A DNA stretch of 64,000 nucleotides from Platanthera guangdongensis (Eukaryota > Streptophyta > Magnoliopsida > Asparagales > Orchidaceae): contig CM077153.1 of NCBI GenBank assembly GCA_039583875.1, positions 66,596,482 to 66,660,481 of the forward strand, written 5' to 3'. Position numbers and translations under genes: made by a program. Under the pieces are notes generated by a model. It ran no database searches and was not told where the DNA came from. It saw nothing but the letters and a program-made list of their open reading frames with translations. Within the stretch, counting starts at the first letter, position 1. Every line of letters starts with the position of its first letter. This document shows positions 1 to 11,115 of this stretch, one piece after another.

Positions 1-2340
1 TGGGATGACCATGGATGAGGTCATCCTGGCTACAATGGACAAGAAGGCACAGAACATCATAGTGAGTGTCATTGATGATTCAACATTCTAGAACCTTATT
101 CACTGCAGAACTTCCAAGGAAATGTGAGACACATTGATTGTCTACATGGAGGGAACTGAAGAAGTCAGGGAAGATAGAAAATCTCTTCTCAATCAAGAAT
201 ATGAAGCATCCAGGCACTGCAAGAAGGACAACATTGCTGAGTGCTATGAAAAGTTCTTCAGTGTGGTGAATGAGCTGAGGACCTATGGGAGGGTCTTCAG
301 CAATTATAAGTTGAATGACAAGTTTCTCAGATCTCTAACCAGAGACTGGGACACCAAGATATATGCCATCAGAGAGGTGGCCAAGATGGCTGAAACTCCT
401 CCACAAACATTGTTTGGAAAGCTGCTCTCCTATGAGATGCAGCTATCTGCCAGGAAGGAGGAGACCACCAGCAAATCTCAAGCCAAGGATAATACAGTGG
501 CCTTCAAGGCTGAGAGCTCTAAGAAGAGCAAGGAGAGGATTGTCTCTCCCCCAAAAAGGCATGTTGATTCAGATAGCTCTGAGTCAAGCTCATCTGACAG
601 TAACATGTCAGATGGGGAGTTTGTTGCATTCTCTAGGCATTTCAAAAAGATGATGAAGAGGAGGCAGTGGAAGAAAAAAACCATCCTCGCTTCACACAAC
701 AAGAGGGATCACCACCAGTTTGACAAGAAGCTCTCTAAGGGAGACAGGTATAATTCAAAACCCAGTAAATAGTTTTCCTCTAATGTTGTTTGTTATTGCT
801 GTAGCAAGTCTGGGCATATCATTACTGATTTCTCAGTCAACAGGAAAGAGCAGACGAAATCAGATTAGAAGAAGCACCACCAACACAAGGGCAAGAAGGA
901 AAAGAACTTCATTGTCAAGATTGAGAAAAGTTGGAGTCAAAGTGACTCAGCTTCTTCGGATTCTGAAGAAGAGGAAGCCTACATAGTGTTGTTTGTTGCT
1001 GTTGTTGACGAAGATGAAGTCTATCCTATGGCCAGGATAGGTATTAGGGTCCCTCTGTCACACTCAGACAGTGACAGTGAGGTGGATGAAGATGAAAATA
1101 ACAATTATGGGCTAATGGCCATGTCAGATGAAGAATCAAGTCAGGATCAGCCTGGTCCAGATAAGTTACATTCTCTTTCCAGCACCTCCTATGAATCTGA
1201 CTATGAGACTAGTCCCAATTCTGATGCATCTTCTTCCTATGATGAAGATGGGTCAAAATCTGAGAAAGATCTCAATCAACTGATTAACAAGTATGGTGAC
1301 CTTCTGGATGTTTTGAAAAGGAGCAAGAGGGTTAACAAGAAACAAGCTGAGGAGATTATCTCCCTACATCTAGCTGCTTCCCTATAGTCTAAGTAAGCAA
1401 CCTTACTGGATCAGATGAGGAGGGAAATTAGCCAACTGAAAGCCATCTCAATCATCCAGATTGGGACCATCAACCATAAGAACAACATTATTATGGATCT
1501 TGAAGAAAAACTACTCAAAGAGAGGAATCTAGTGGCTCAGTACTCCAAGCCTAATTTAGTGTTGTCACTCATTGAAACCTTCACCTCCCAAACAAATAAG
1601 AATGGACTTTGGTACATTGAGAGGAACACTAGAAGAAGGAATAGGAGGAAGGGCAAGGCCCTTATTCAGCCTACTATCTCCTTTGAGAAATTTATATTAC
1701 CATCCAACAAGTATGGCCAAGAAAGCATGTATGGTCACTGGATGAATGGTAGATCCACTTGTGTGAACAAAAATGTTCACAGTAATAGTGGAATGAAGGG
1801 CATGGGGTTGAGTGCCTTTAAAGCTCCCCACGAGGAAAGCCCATCATGGACCATTTACTTTTAGTGCACTAGCCCCCACTCTCAAGAATATGGCAGTGGC
1901 CAATGGTCAAGCTCCTCCAGCAAAAACTCAGACTAAAAGTAAGTCATCCAGCAAGCCTGACTTGGCTATTTCTGATGCAATCAATAGCTTATCTTCTGCA
2001 AAGAGGACTGCTGTTAGTGGCATTAACAGTAATACAAGTTCATCTACTGGAAGACTCTCTTTCAGTCAGATCCTTGCTGAAAGAAATTTGAAAAGGGCTA
2101 CTGCTCTCTCTTCTAAATAGTCAGCTGGTTTCTGTTTGTCTACAAGAGCTGTTCAGAAAAGGAGATATAATATTAATGAGTATTGGTGTAGTGGCAAAGT
2201 GGGTCATTTTGTCATTAATTGCTGGCACAACCCAAATGTGCCTAGTGCAAGGGCAAGTCTACCTGTCAGAAATGTTATAGGCAGACAGGCTGATTTTCAG
2301 ACTAACAAGAACCTAGGACCCAAACTCTTTTAGGGTCCTA
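1..2340 (+). pseudogene. Element C gag (UBN2-like domain, acidic middle, zinc knuckles)
   Basis: This encodes the nucleocapsid polyprotein of a copia element. The first part (about 1-480) has the helical UBN2/retrotran_gag look, including a segment reading LRSLTRDWDTKIYAIREV. A Ser/Asp/Glu-rich stretch follows (550-640, 1060-1280), then a coiled-coil-like basic region (1290-1560). A first knuckle, CYCCSKSGH, is at about 795; its final Cys is replaced by Phe. A second, WCSGKVGHFVINC, is at about 2180. In-frame stops occur near 90, 770, 870, 1385 and 1862, with frame changes between pieces. The stretch from about 990 to 2330 matches the gag remnant of element A, showing the two are one family. 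Retrotransposon gag is certain; exact borders are not. Confidence 0.85.
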
Positions 2341-2379
2341 AGGTAAACTGAATTGTCGTTGCAGGTTAGTCCAAGTACC

Positions 2380-2950
2380 CATCTAATATGATACTTGGGC
2401 AGTGGGTGTTCCAGACACATGACTGGAACAAGAAGTCTTCTAAAGATACAGTCCAGTAAGAATGGACCAAAAGTGATATTTGGTGGCTCAGACAAAGGAG
2501 TCACCAAGGGCTATGGTATTATCACTAATGGTATAGTCACAATCACAAAAGTGGCTTATGTGGAATGGTTGCAACAAAACCTAATTAGCATAAGCCAACT
2601 ATATGACTTTGGCTATGTCATTGTAATCTACAAGGATGCGTGTCTAATCAGAAGGTCAAGTGACCATAAGGTCATTTTGATGGGCACTAGGAGTGGGAAT
2701 ATTTATTGTTTAAATTTTTTTATGTTTAAGTTCTTACACCCCTATGTGTCTAGTTGCTAATGAGAAACTCTCATACTGTGTTCAATAGCACAAGAGACTA
2801 GCTCACTTGAACTATAAGTCCATTAGCAAGCTCTTCAGTGAAGAGCCAGTCAGAAATGGTCCCAACATCAAATTCACCAAGGAGGGCATTTGCTCTGCAT
2901 GTTAAAAGGGAGAGCATACAAAAACATCCTTCAAGAGCAATGGTGCCAAG
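2380..2950 (+). pseudogene. Element C protease and gag-pre-integrase region
   Basis: This is a retropepsin-type protease of copia elements followed by the pre-integrase zinc region. The diagnostic stretch YLGSGCSRHMTGTRSLL starts at about 2392; functional relatives read LDSGCSRHMTG, so the catalytic Asp has become Gly (codon 2398-2400). Downstream are the conserved NLISISQLYDFGY (about 2578) and a degraded stretch from 2780 to 2950 with the histidine/cysteine pattern of the pre-integrase domain. A stop lies at about 2758 and another near 2903. It is dead both by the active-site change and by the stops. Confidence 0.85.
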
Positions 2951-3595
2951 GATTCTGTGGGGTGCTTGTACCTCCTGCATATGGACTTGTTTGGTCCTAT
3001 GCCAATTCATAGTCTAGGTAGGAAAGTCTACACACTTGTGATAGTTGATGACTTCTCCAGCTTTGCTTGGGTGTTCTTCTTGAAGAAAAAGTCAGAAACC
3101 CTTGACACTTTTGTGAACTTTGTTAAGCAAGTTCAGAATGAAAAAGACAACTATGTGATCAAAATCAAAAGTGACCATGGTACTGAATTTTAATATGAAG
3201 GCATGACAAAGTTCTGTGTAGATCAAGGGATTCAATAGGAATTTTCTTCACCTAGAACTCCCCATCAAAATGGGATAGCTGGGAGGAAAGATAAAACTCT
3301 CATAGAGACTGGCGGGACCATTCTTAGTGACAACTCTCTCCCAGAATATTTTTGGGCTGAGGTAGTGAACATTGCATATCATGTCCTGAACAGAGCCTCT
3401 ATCAACAAGTACCACAAGAAGACTTCCTATGAGATTATGAAGGGCAGAAAACCAAATCTAGTCTATCTCAGGATCTTTGGTAGTAAATGCTTTGTGCTCA
3501 ATAATGGAAAGTCCCATTTGACTAAGTTTGTTGCCAAATCCTCTAAAGGGATATTTGTTGGGTACAACAACCATAGTAAGGCATATAGGGTCTAC
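2951..3595 (+). pseudogene. Element C integrase, first part
   Basis: This is the rve catalytic core of a copia integrase. Recognisable stretches are LHMDLFGPMPIHSLG (first Asp of the DDE triad), IVDDFSSFAWVFFLKKKSE, IKSDHGTEF (second Asp) and TPHQNGIAGRKDKTL, where the usual Glu-bearing GVVERKN block is altered. A stop follows the EF of the second block (3191-3193) and another occurs near 3237. The frame continues through the typical YEIMKGRKPNLVYLRIFG to KAYRVY at 3577-3595, where element A interrupts it. The missing remainder resumes at 31101 with NLKNQVVEEFVDVVFDE. Confidence 0.9.
3591..3595 (+). repeat. Left target site duplication of element A (TCTAC)
   Basis: TCTAC here and at 31096-31100 flank element A exactly. 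The host sequence on the two sides joins into one copia integrase frame. Confidence 0.93.
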
Positions 3596-6171
3596 TGTTG
3601 GGTCCATTGAACCCAATGTCCTGGATTTGAAGAAGGCCTAACAAACAATGTATACATATGTGGTGATCTAACTTGTGCTCAAGTTTAGTGATTGCAAGAT
3701 ATCCCAGCAAAAATGATGGGACAGTTAGCCTAAGTGGCTAGGTCAGGTAAACACTTACCTAAGATGTGGATAGACAAAAATCTGTCCAAGTCCACAGGCA
3801 TTGAGTGAAGGTTACTCACTCAACTCCAGATGACTTATAGTGTTGAGTGGAGCCTATATAGTCAAAGCCAAAGGAGTAGCAAGCTGAGAAAGTGGCTAAG
3901 TCCACAGGCATTGAGTGAGGTCAACTCACTCAACGTCATACAGCTAAAAGTTGTGAGATAGGCAAAGCCTAAGAAGAAATGAGCAGAAAAGTGGCTAAGT
4001 CCATAGGCGTTGAGTGAGTATCACTCACTCAACATCATACTCTATACTCGTTGAGTATTGCATTATAAGGCAATGCCACAGAAAAACTGTGTTGATATTT
4101 GACTAAGTCCATAAGCATTGAGAGAAGAAAGCTCACTCAATGCCATATGATAAAGCATTGACTGTATCTCATCCAGTCATTGTGTGTTTTCAGACACAGA
4201 AATTTGGCTAAGTCCAAATGCGGTGAGTAGAGCTTACTCGCTCAACGCCAAGGAGTAGAAAAATCTGGCTAAGGCAGAAAGCGTTGAGTGAGGCGTGCTC
4301 ACTCAATGCTCTCAGTGCCATGTCTCAGAAAATCTGGCTAAGGTAAAACACATTGAGTGAGGCGTGGTCACACGCCCTCAATGCTTAAGATGCTCGAGAA
4401 GCAAAAAATTAGTTAAGGCAGAAAGCGTTGAGTAAGGCATGCTCACTCAACACTCTCAACGCCTAAATTACAGAAAGCATGGCTATGGTACAAGGCGTTG
4501 AGTGAGGTGTGTTCACTCAATGCTCTCAATGTCAAGCATAAAGAAATGGCTGAAGAATAAGCTAAGGCATAAAGCATTGAGTGAGGCTTGCTCACTCAAT
4601 GCGGACAACGCCTATATAGACAGAATTCTGTCTAAGTACATTGGAATTGAGTGAAGCTCACTCACTTAATGCTTATTCTACTGATGCTCGATTTTTGACT
4701 AAGTCCACAGGTGCTGACGTCAGCAAGTCAACAAGACAACCTTATTCTAATTGTTAGCGGCAAAGCTACAGTACATGACAAAAGGCATCGCAGAGCTACT
4801 ATACGACGGTAAACGTTAAATCAAGATAGCAGCTGGTCATCAATGGTGTGGGGCCCACTACTAAAATAGTCATTGTGTTGCAATCAATAAAAGGAAGAGA
4901 CTTTGGACAAAAGTGAGTAGTTGAAAAAGCAGTTCATCCTCATCATCATTGTTGCTGTGAAGAGAAGAACAGAGAACAAAAGGATTGGAGGTCTAAAGGC
5001 TCAATAAGTTAGATGTTTGTCTTCATCTTCGACTATAGTAAGATCAGAGCAAATCTCTGAAGAGGAGAATGAAAGTTAGCTGGTACCATTTTCCATCTGC
5101 ACCGCAGGTTCTTCACAGATCCAGCGGCATAACTCTTAAGAAAATCTACTGGAGGCTGTGAAGAAGAAGTTAGGGCTGAATCTCCTCAGCCTAGGAAAGA
5201 AAGAAGAAGCGGGATTGCTTTCTACTAGTTAGTTCCAACACAAGCCAAGTATCCTTATTGTTGTGAAGAAGTTGAACTGAGATTCTTTCAGCTCAGGTAG
5301 CAACAAGTTTTGTTGTAGTAACATCACAGATCCAGCAGGAAAAATCCCTGGTGTTGTGAAGAAGAAGTTAGGACTGAGTGTATCTCAGTTCATGTAAAGG
5401 TAGACTCAGGAAATATATTCCGGGAGTCAAAGTTGGGTTGAGTCTATCTCAGACAAGGTTGATTGACATAGACAAATTTCTCTTATGTCCAATCAAGAAC
5501 CTCACCAACTCACTTCCATTTTGTAGGATCTGTTTGGATCTGAATGGTAGGAGCAAGTTTTCTCTAAGGTAGGATTCTGTTGATAATCTGAGCTATAGGA
5601 CTTGGTTTCAAGACTGAGGTAGGCGGTCAATTGATCACTGAGCTGTAGGAGAAGAATACTCTCTGAGTGTAGGACCTTTGGGTCTGAGGTAGGATCCATA
5701 GTGGATTTGAGGTAGGGTTGTCCTCCCAGCATAAGTGTAGGGCCTTTGGCCTGAGGTAGGTGATCTGCTGATCACTGAGTTGTCGGCCCTTGTGGATGAG
5801 TTGTAGGTCTTGGAGGAGACTCAAAGATCCTAAGGGATCTAAGGTGTTAGCTCTTTGAAGCAGAGTTTTAGAGAAGTACCCAGTCCAACAAGATAGTTGG
5901 ATAGGTGGGAGGGAAAGTGGATGTACCCTTGTTATGGGAACCACTATAAATCTTGTGTGTGTGTTTTTAGGTGTTGGCTTTATTACATGTTGCATATCTT
6001 GAAAGCAGAATATAATCCACTAATAAAGCATAAAACTAAAGGAAAATAAAATATAGTCACTAAGGACTAAGAAACCTATTCACCACCCCCACCCCCCACC
6101 CCCCACCCCCCCCCCCCCCCCCCCCCACCCCCTCTAGGTGATTTAGCTATACTTGAAATCAAAGACTTTTA
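3596..6171 (+). repeat. 5' LTR of element A
   Basis: It begins TGTTGGGTCCATTGA and ends GACTTTTA just before the primer binding site. It is collinear over its whole length with 28565-31095. The ends are TG..TA; the related LTR of element C ends in CA, so the last bases have probably mutated. Contents in order: a hairpin array (3795-4680), a stretch with repeated GTAGG and CTGAG words (5030-5900), and a C-rich tract with a long C run (6083-6129) near the 3' end. The 45-bp length difference between the two LTRs is partly explained by the C tract. Confidence 0.93.
3795..4680 (+). repeat. Hairpin array in the element A 5' LTR
   Basis: About eleven irregularly spaced inverted repeats of the form GCGTTGAGTGA, 4-12 base loop, TCACTCAACGC lie here, roughly one every 60-110 bases. 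Clear examples start near 3798, 3910, 4007, 4280, 4423, 4495 and 4575. Many are preceded by GGCTAAGKC or similar. Individual units carry C-to-T type changes (ACGC to ATGC), as expected from decay of methylated cytosines. The same array is present in the 3' LTR and, diverged, in the LTR of element C. Sirevirus regulatory regions are known to be rich in palindromes; whether this motif has been described I cannot tell. Confidence 0.85.
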
Positions 6172-6173
6172 AG

Positions 6174-6184
6174 TGGTATCAGAG
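6174..6184 (+). other. Primer binding site of element A (tRNA-iMet)
   Basis: TGGTATCAGAG lies two bases after the LTR end. It is complementary to the 3' end of plant initiator-methionine tRNA and primes minus-strand DNA synthesis. Confidence 0.9.
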
Positions 6185-6187
6185 GGA

Positions 6188-7592
6188 GGTTACTCAAAAA
6201 GTACCCAACAGTCTGAGTATACCTAAAAGGATAGCAAAAAAGGTTTGGAGATCAATGGAGCTTCAAATCTGCAGAAACGACAAGAACAGCATTGGACTGT
6301 TGGCGGCTCTTACAGAAGACAAGGTCTATTCAGATACAAGAGCAAGGATCAGGGCCCCTCTCTCACATTCAAATAGTGACTCAGAGGTGGATGGAGCTGA
6401 GGAAGGTGAATGCAGATGCTATGGGCTGACAACTACACCAAAAGAAGAATCTTGTCATGATCATCCTACATAAAATCAGGTATATTCCCCAACTAGCTCA
6501 TCCTCAGAGTTAGGATATGAATACTACTCAGATTCTGATGCATCCTCATCAAATGATGATGAGAGTCATCCATCAGAAGATGATATCAATCAATTGATTG
6601 AAAATCATGGTGTGCTCCTGAAGGCTTTGAAGAAAAGCAGGATACTTGTTAAGAAACAAGTAGAGGAAATTGTCTCCCTACAGCTGGCTGCTTTCCAGCA
6701 AGATGAGACTTCATCTTTGTTATATTTAAAAGAGAGGGAAGTAGCTCATTTGAAGGCCATGGTAGATATCCATGTTGAGTCCATCAAATATAAGGACTCC
6801 ATTATCAAGGATCTTGAAGAGAAACTTGAAAGGGAGAGGAGGATTGTGGCTAATTTCTCTAAGATTGACTCTATCAAGAGAAAATCTAAATCTGAGTGGA
6901 TTTCTAAAGTTATCCTATCTCAGAGGAGAGGCCAAGCTCCTGTTAGGCCTCAGTCAACCTTTCACAAGGTAATTCTCTCATCCAATAGGTATGACCAAGA
7001 CTGTAAGTGTGGTCACTGGAGGCGTGGGAATCTTCCTTGTAAGGTTACAAAAATACCTTACAATGGAAGAAGAGAGGTCATGGGATTGAGTGCACAGAAG
7101 GTTCCCCATGTAAAAGTCTAAAAGGCCCATCCTGGACCTTTTGTATCTAGTGCCTTAGCCCCCTCATTCAAGGATAAGGATGTAGTCTATTCTAAGGTTC
7201 TTCAAGCAAGAACACATACCAATAGCGCTTCAGTCAGTAAAGTTGACTAGGCTGCCTCTGAAGCCACTAAGAACAGCCCAACTGCAAAGAAGGCTGTTTC
7301 TAATGGAGTTCAGAGTAAGCCAAGTTCCTCTACTGACAGACCCACTTCTGGTCAAGCTCTTACTAGAAGAAACAAGAAGAAGGCCACAGTTTTACCCACT
7401 GAACAGGCAACCATAAATGGCTTGCACACTTCAAGGTGTGTTCAGAAAATGAGATACAACATCCATGAATGTTGGTGTTGTGGCAAAGTGGGTCACTTTG
7501 CCATAGATTGTTGGCACAACCCCTGTATGTCAAAGGCAAGGCAGTGTCTTCCTGACAGGACTCCTGTAGGTAGACATGCATCATCAAGCTAA
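6188..7592 (+). pseudogene. Element A gag remnant (C-terminal half)
   Basis: The similarity to element C gag starts at a point matching about 990 of that copy. It includes the acidic stretch APLSHSNSDSEVDGAEEG (about 6354), a coiled-coil-like block rich in Lys and Glu (6600-6870) and the knuckle ECWCCGKVGHFAIDCWHN (about 7468) with all Cys and His in place. Stops occur at about 6471, 7120, 7246 and 7590. The N-terminal UBN2 region, which should lie between the primer site and about 6290, is missing. A short gag lacking its self-assembly half would not build particles alone. Confidence 0.85.
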
Positions 7593-7860
7593 CAGGAACC
7601 TAGGACACAAGTCATATTGGGTTCCTAAGGTAAGGTAAACTTTATTTTACAGGATAGTCCAAGTAGCCATGTCCATTTATGGTCCTTGGACAGAGATGTA
7701 CCAGACCTAAGTCTTGGTACAAGGAATGATTCAACTAATCATCAAGCACAAGATGTCAAAGACATGTGCAACTATTGAGGGGTAGCTAGTAAAAGAAAGC
7801 CAGATGCACATCAATTACTAAAGTGCAGTGGCAAGGATGTTGGTGTGCTCAGAGATTGTG
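7593..7860 (+). other. Truncated protease start and unassigned element A sequence
   Basis: Around 7650-7710 the DNA still resembles the protease start of element C (ATAGTCCAAGTA, then a TCCTTGGACAG block). After that the similarity stops and no protein domain can be read. The last five bases, TTGTG, face CTGTG at 24928-24932 across element B. Confidence 0.6.
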
Positions 7861-9055
7861 TGATGGCGACGGCCACCACGATGGCCAACTTGGTGATGAA
7901 GATGACGTCCATGGCGCACTTGGTGATCATGGGGTAGTGGCGGATGATGATGATGATCCACCGGCCAAAGACTTGTGGTGCCGTAGCGGTCACGGCTACA
8001 ATCTTCGCCCACGCAACAATATTTAAATTTAATTTATCATGCTAGTTTGTGGTCTGCATTTATCCATTTATGTGGTTTGTATTAAACTATTTTATTTCTG
8101 TCATTTTTAACTTGTGGTGTGCGTTTAGCCACTAATTTTGGGCTGCTAATAGCCCCTTGGATGTAAGCCTTATATAAGGCCAAAACTCTTTTTGTCATTT
8201 AGACAAATATTGAAATCAACCAAGAATTTTCCAAAACATAATTTCCTATCTTCCCCCTCCCTCTCTCCTTGTCGCCGCCCAAGGGTGTCTCCCCTCCTTC
8301 TAGCTCTTGGCCGCCCCCTCTCTCTCTCTTCTTATTCTCTTTTCTTCCCTCATCACTCTTCCTTACTACATCCTCTCATCCACGTTTCTATCCAACAATC
8401 TCTAAGGTTTTCGGCCAACCTTGGAGGAGAAGATATAAGTGCAAGAAAGAAAGGCTTGGGTGAACTTCTACGGCGTGAAGCGGGGAAGACGGACGAGTTC
8501 TTCACCCGTGGTGCGCTTCCCGCGGATTTCGAGGGAAGAGCGATTATTTCTTGTGGATCCAAAAATCTCGAATCTACGTTTCTGAGAGGGGTAACGAAAT
8601 TCCTACACAAGAGATTTTCCCTCTTTGATAGTTCTTGTGGTGGACGATTTTTGAGTGGATTTTTCGAAGCCTTAATTTTCGCGATATTACTCATAATAGA
8701 TTTGTGATTTTTGTTTGTTTTCCGATAACTCCCGAGAGGATTGGCGGTCCTCACTTTTTCTTTAGTTGGGATAGATACTACCACTTTCGAATCGTGATTT
8801 CTTTGGTGGATCTATTTTGGTACAACTCCAAGCTCGTCGGAACCAATATTGTTCCTTTTAGCCGGAGAGGATTTTGGCCTATAGCTAATCTCCGATCCAC
8901 TTACGATTCGGCTACCCGTAAGTTAGCACGAGAGATAAATAAAAATCCATTGTATTTGTTGTGTTTCATTAGTGTGCGGAAAAGAGGGCGTTAAACGTAG
9001 CGAGAGTCGTCGATACGCCGTCCGTATATGATCTTTTTAGGACGGGACTACATCA
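7861..9055 (+). repeat. 5' LTR of element B
   Basis: It starts TGATGGCGACGG and ends GACTACATCA. It is nearly identical in sequence and length to 23735-24927, which implies a younger insertion than A, C or D. A TATATAAGG box at about 8171 and a CT-rich leader after it (8250-8400) look like the promoter and transcript start. The first 166 bases carry the end of the pol reading frame (Asp-rich, stop TAA at about 8026), used only in the 3' copy. Confidence 0.93.
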
Positions 9056-9059
9056 ATTT

Positions 9060-9071
9060 TGGTATCAGAGC
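9060..9071 (+). other. Primer binding site of element B (tRNA-iMet)
   Basis: TGGTATCAGAGC begins four bases after the LTR. All twelve bases match the expected complement of the initiator tRNA 3' end. Confidence 0.93.
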
Positions 9072-9570
9072 GAGATTGTGTTGATTTCTCAATCGACACC
9101 ATCCTTAAATCTTTCTGTCGTAGGGTTTTTGACTCTCACTTGGTTGTGCACGATCCGAATATACAACTTAAACTTGAAATTTCTAAAATCTGGTCTGCAA
9201 TTAGTAAAAACAAAAACAAATTCTGCAGAAAAATTACAAAAACAATCCTGAGAACTCTCCTTATTTTTTTAAGAACAAAATCCTGAAAAAGTATTTTTGT
9301 TCGCCCAGTCGATAAGTGTTAAAAAAATCCAACTTTATAAAATTATTCTTCTCAAAACCACCATTTCTCCTGTTGTTCTTGCGCGCTAGGTTTGGCACGG
9401 AGTGTCCCCCATGCACTTCAAATATGGCAGACGACCATGATGATGAGCATGCTCCGGCAACAATCGCGGAGCTTCGGGAAGAGTTTAACGTTAGGATCGA
9501 TGCACTCACCCAATTAATACAAGGGCTGGTGTTAAATCAAGCGACGCCTCGAAATCACAGCGTTGGGATA
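9072..9570 (+). pseudogene. Element B leader and N-terminal gag fragment
   Basis: The leader (9072-9423) is AT-rich and holds no gene. At 9424 an ATG opens a frame with an acidic start (MADDHDDEHAPATIAELREE) and a short amphipathic helix ending near LIQGLVLNQ. This resembles the N-terminus of chromovirus gag, which typically has a short coiled coil before the retrotransposon gag domain. After about 9570 the sequence becomes that of element H. The gag core and zinc knuckle of B are absent. Confidence 0.65.
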
Positions 9571-9624
9571 AATCGACCGGTGAGGGAACTCATAAGGGGC
9601 TTTATTATATGTTGTGCCAATGTT

Positions 9625-10759
9625 CCCCTCTGACACCCCATATTTTGGATCATCCAATCGCAAATGGATTTAAACTTCCAAACTTTGAAACATTCGATGG
9701 GACCGATGACCCGCTAGAGCATGGCAGTCATTTCACCACTATCATGAGAATCTACAATGCTCCAGACCATCTCCTCTGCTAGGTGTTTCCAACCACTCTC
9801 AAGGGACAAGCCCGAACATGGTTCCATTCGCTAAGGGCCAATACTATCACTAACTTCACAGAGCTGACAAGGCAATTTGTCGACCAGTTCATTGCCAACC
9901 GCAGGATCATTTGCGACCCCTCTCACTTATCCGGAATTCGTCAGAACGAAGGAGAAACTCTCAAAGATTTTTTCCGACGATTCACCGCTGAAGCCCGTCA
10001 AATTACAGGAGTTGACCCCGAGTTACTGCGAGGCGTGTTCCTTGGAGGCCTCCGACCGAGTGGCTTCTACTCAGCACTAATGTGAGAAACTGTTCCCAGT
10101 TATCCCGACCTCGTACATCGTGTTGAAGCCCAGATCGCCGCGGATGAAGCCATTGAGGCCCATCACGAACAATTTCATGGCACTCAGAAGCACAAAAGAG
10201 AAAGGGAGCAATCTCCACAGCATCAGGAAGGGAGGTTCTGCGACGATCGCCGCAACGGGCAGCGTCGGCAAAATCATCAGAGAGATCAGCCCCCCGGAGA
10301 TTTCACCCCCCCCCCCTCAACACAACACGCACCAATGTGTTGTATGCTATACAAAATGAGCCAGCCTTACAACAACCAAAATAGCCAGCTTCTAATCCCA
10401 GGAATGACCAGTCCAAATATTGTGAATTTCATCGAACCACGGGACATACGACAGAAGATTGTGCCCGTCTAAAAGAAGAAATCGAACGCCTGATCCGCCT
10501 AGGACTTCTGGACAGATTTTTGCAAGGACACGTGCAAGATCAGCGCGACCCGCCTGGACCACCGAGAGATCAGCAAAACCCCCTCCCTAGAGGAGCAGGT
10601 GGTAGGCAGATGGTTGGAAACATTGAAACCATTGCCGGATCATCCATTCTCTCCGCTCAAATCTTCTCAGCCAGTAAGCAAGGAGAGTCCCACGAAGATA
10701 AAAGGTTCAAGCAAGATTCCGCCATAACCTTTGGAGACGAAGACCTGGTCGGCCTCTGA
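9625..10759 (+). pseudogene. Element H gag (retrotrans_gag domain and zinc knuckle)
   Basis: The frame reads GFKLPNFETFDGTDDPLEH (about 9670), then TLKGQARTWFHSLRANTI, FTELTRQFVDQFI and QNEGETLKDFFRRF. These are the hallmark blocks of the Tat/Athila gag core. A CCHC knuckle, YCEFHRTTGHTTEDC, is at about 10418, followed by EIERLIRLGLLDRFL. An in-frame stop is at 9781-9783 and another at 10084. A frame change lies between 10085 and 10400, around a C run near 10308-10317. The N-terminal part of gag is missing because the element is 5'-truncated. Confidence 0.85.
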
Positions 10760-10769
10760 ACACCTCACC

Positions 10770-11115
10770 AAGATCCCCTGGTAATTAGTGTTGGGATCGG
10801 GGATCCATGTTATAACGTTAAACGAATCCTCATCGACAATGGGAGCTCCGTCGATGTTCTGTTTTCTGCTACTCTGCAGAGCATGAATATTTCCACCCAG
10901 CGTTTAACAAAGGCAGCCGGACCAGTGTACGGCTTAGACAACAATCCAGTTTAGGTGTTGAGAACGATTACTCTCCCAGTTACCATGGGAGAATTTTCAA
11001 GACAAGTAACACACGATATCCAGTTCGTGGTAGTAGATTCAAGCTCTGCATATAACGCTATCTTTGGAAGACCCGTACAAACTATCTTCAGAGCCATCCC
11101 TCGATTCATCACCTC
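10770..11115 (+). pseudogene. Element H protease
   Basis: This is a retroviral-type aspartic protease. The active-site region reads RILIDNGSSVDVLF at about 10825, where Tat elements usually have D-[TN/S]-GSS. The catalytic Asp and the Gly are kept. The flap and end region, SSSAYNAIFGRPVQ (about 11040), has the typical AYNAILGRP form. One stop is at about 10953, and the reading frame is otherwise open across the domain. It continues into the linker before RT. Confidence 0.82.

Noticed and set aside
3795..4680. CRISPR-like or satellite array in the LTR
   Set aside because: The units are irregular inverted repeats with no constant period and no spacers; they belong to the LTR and are duplicated in the other LTR.
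6174..6184. Part of a tRNA gene (also at 9060 and 43272)
   Set aside because: Only the 3' complement is present and always next to an LTR, so these are primer binding sites.
7818..8026. Stand-alone Asp/His-rich small protein in the element B LTR
   Set aside because: It is the tail of the pol frame duplicated in the 5' LTR; it has no own start in a credible context.
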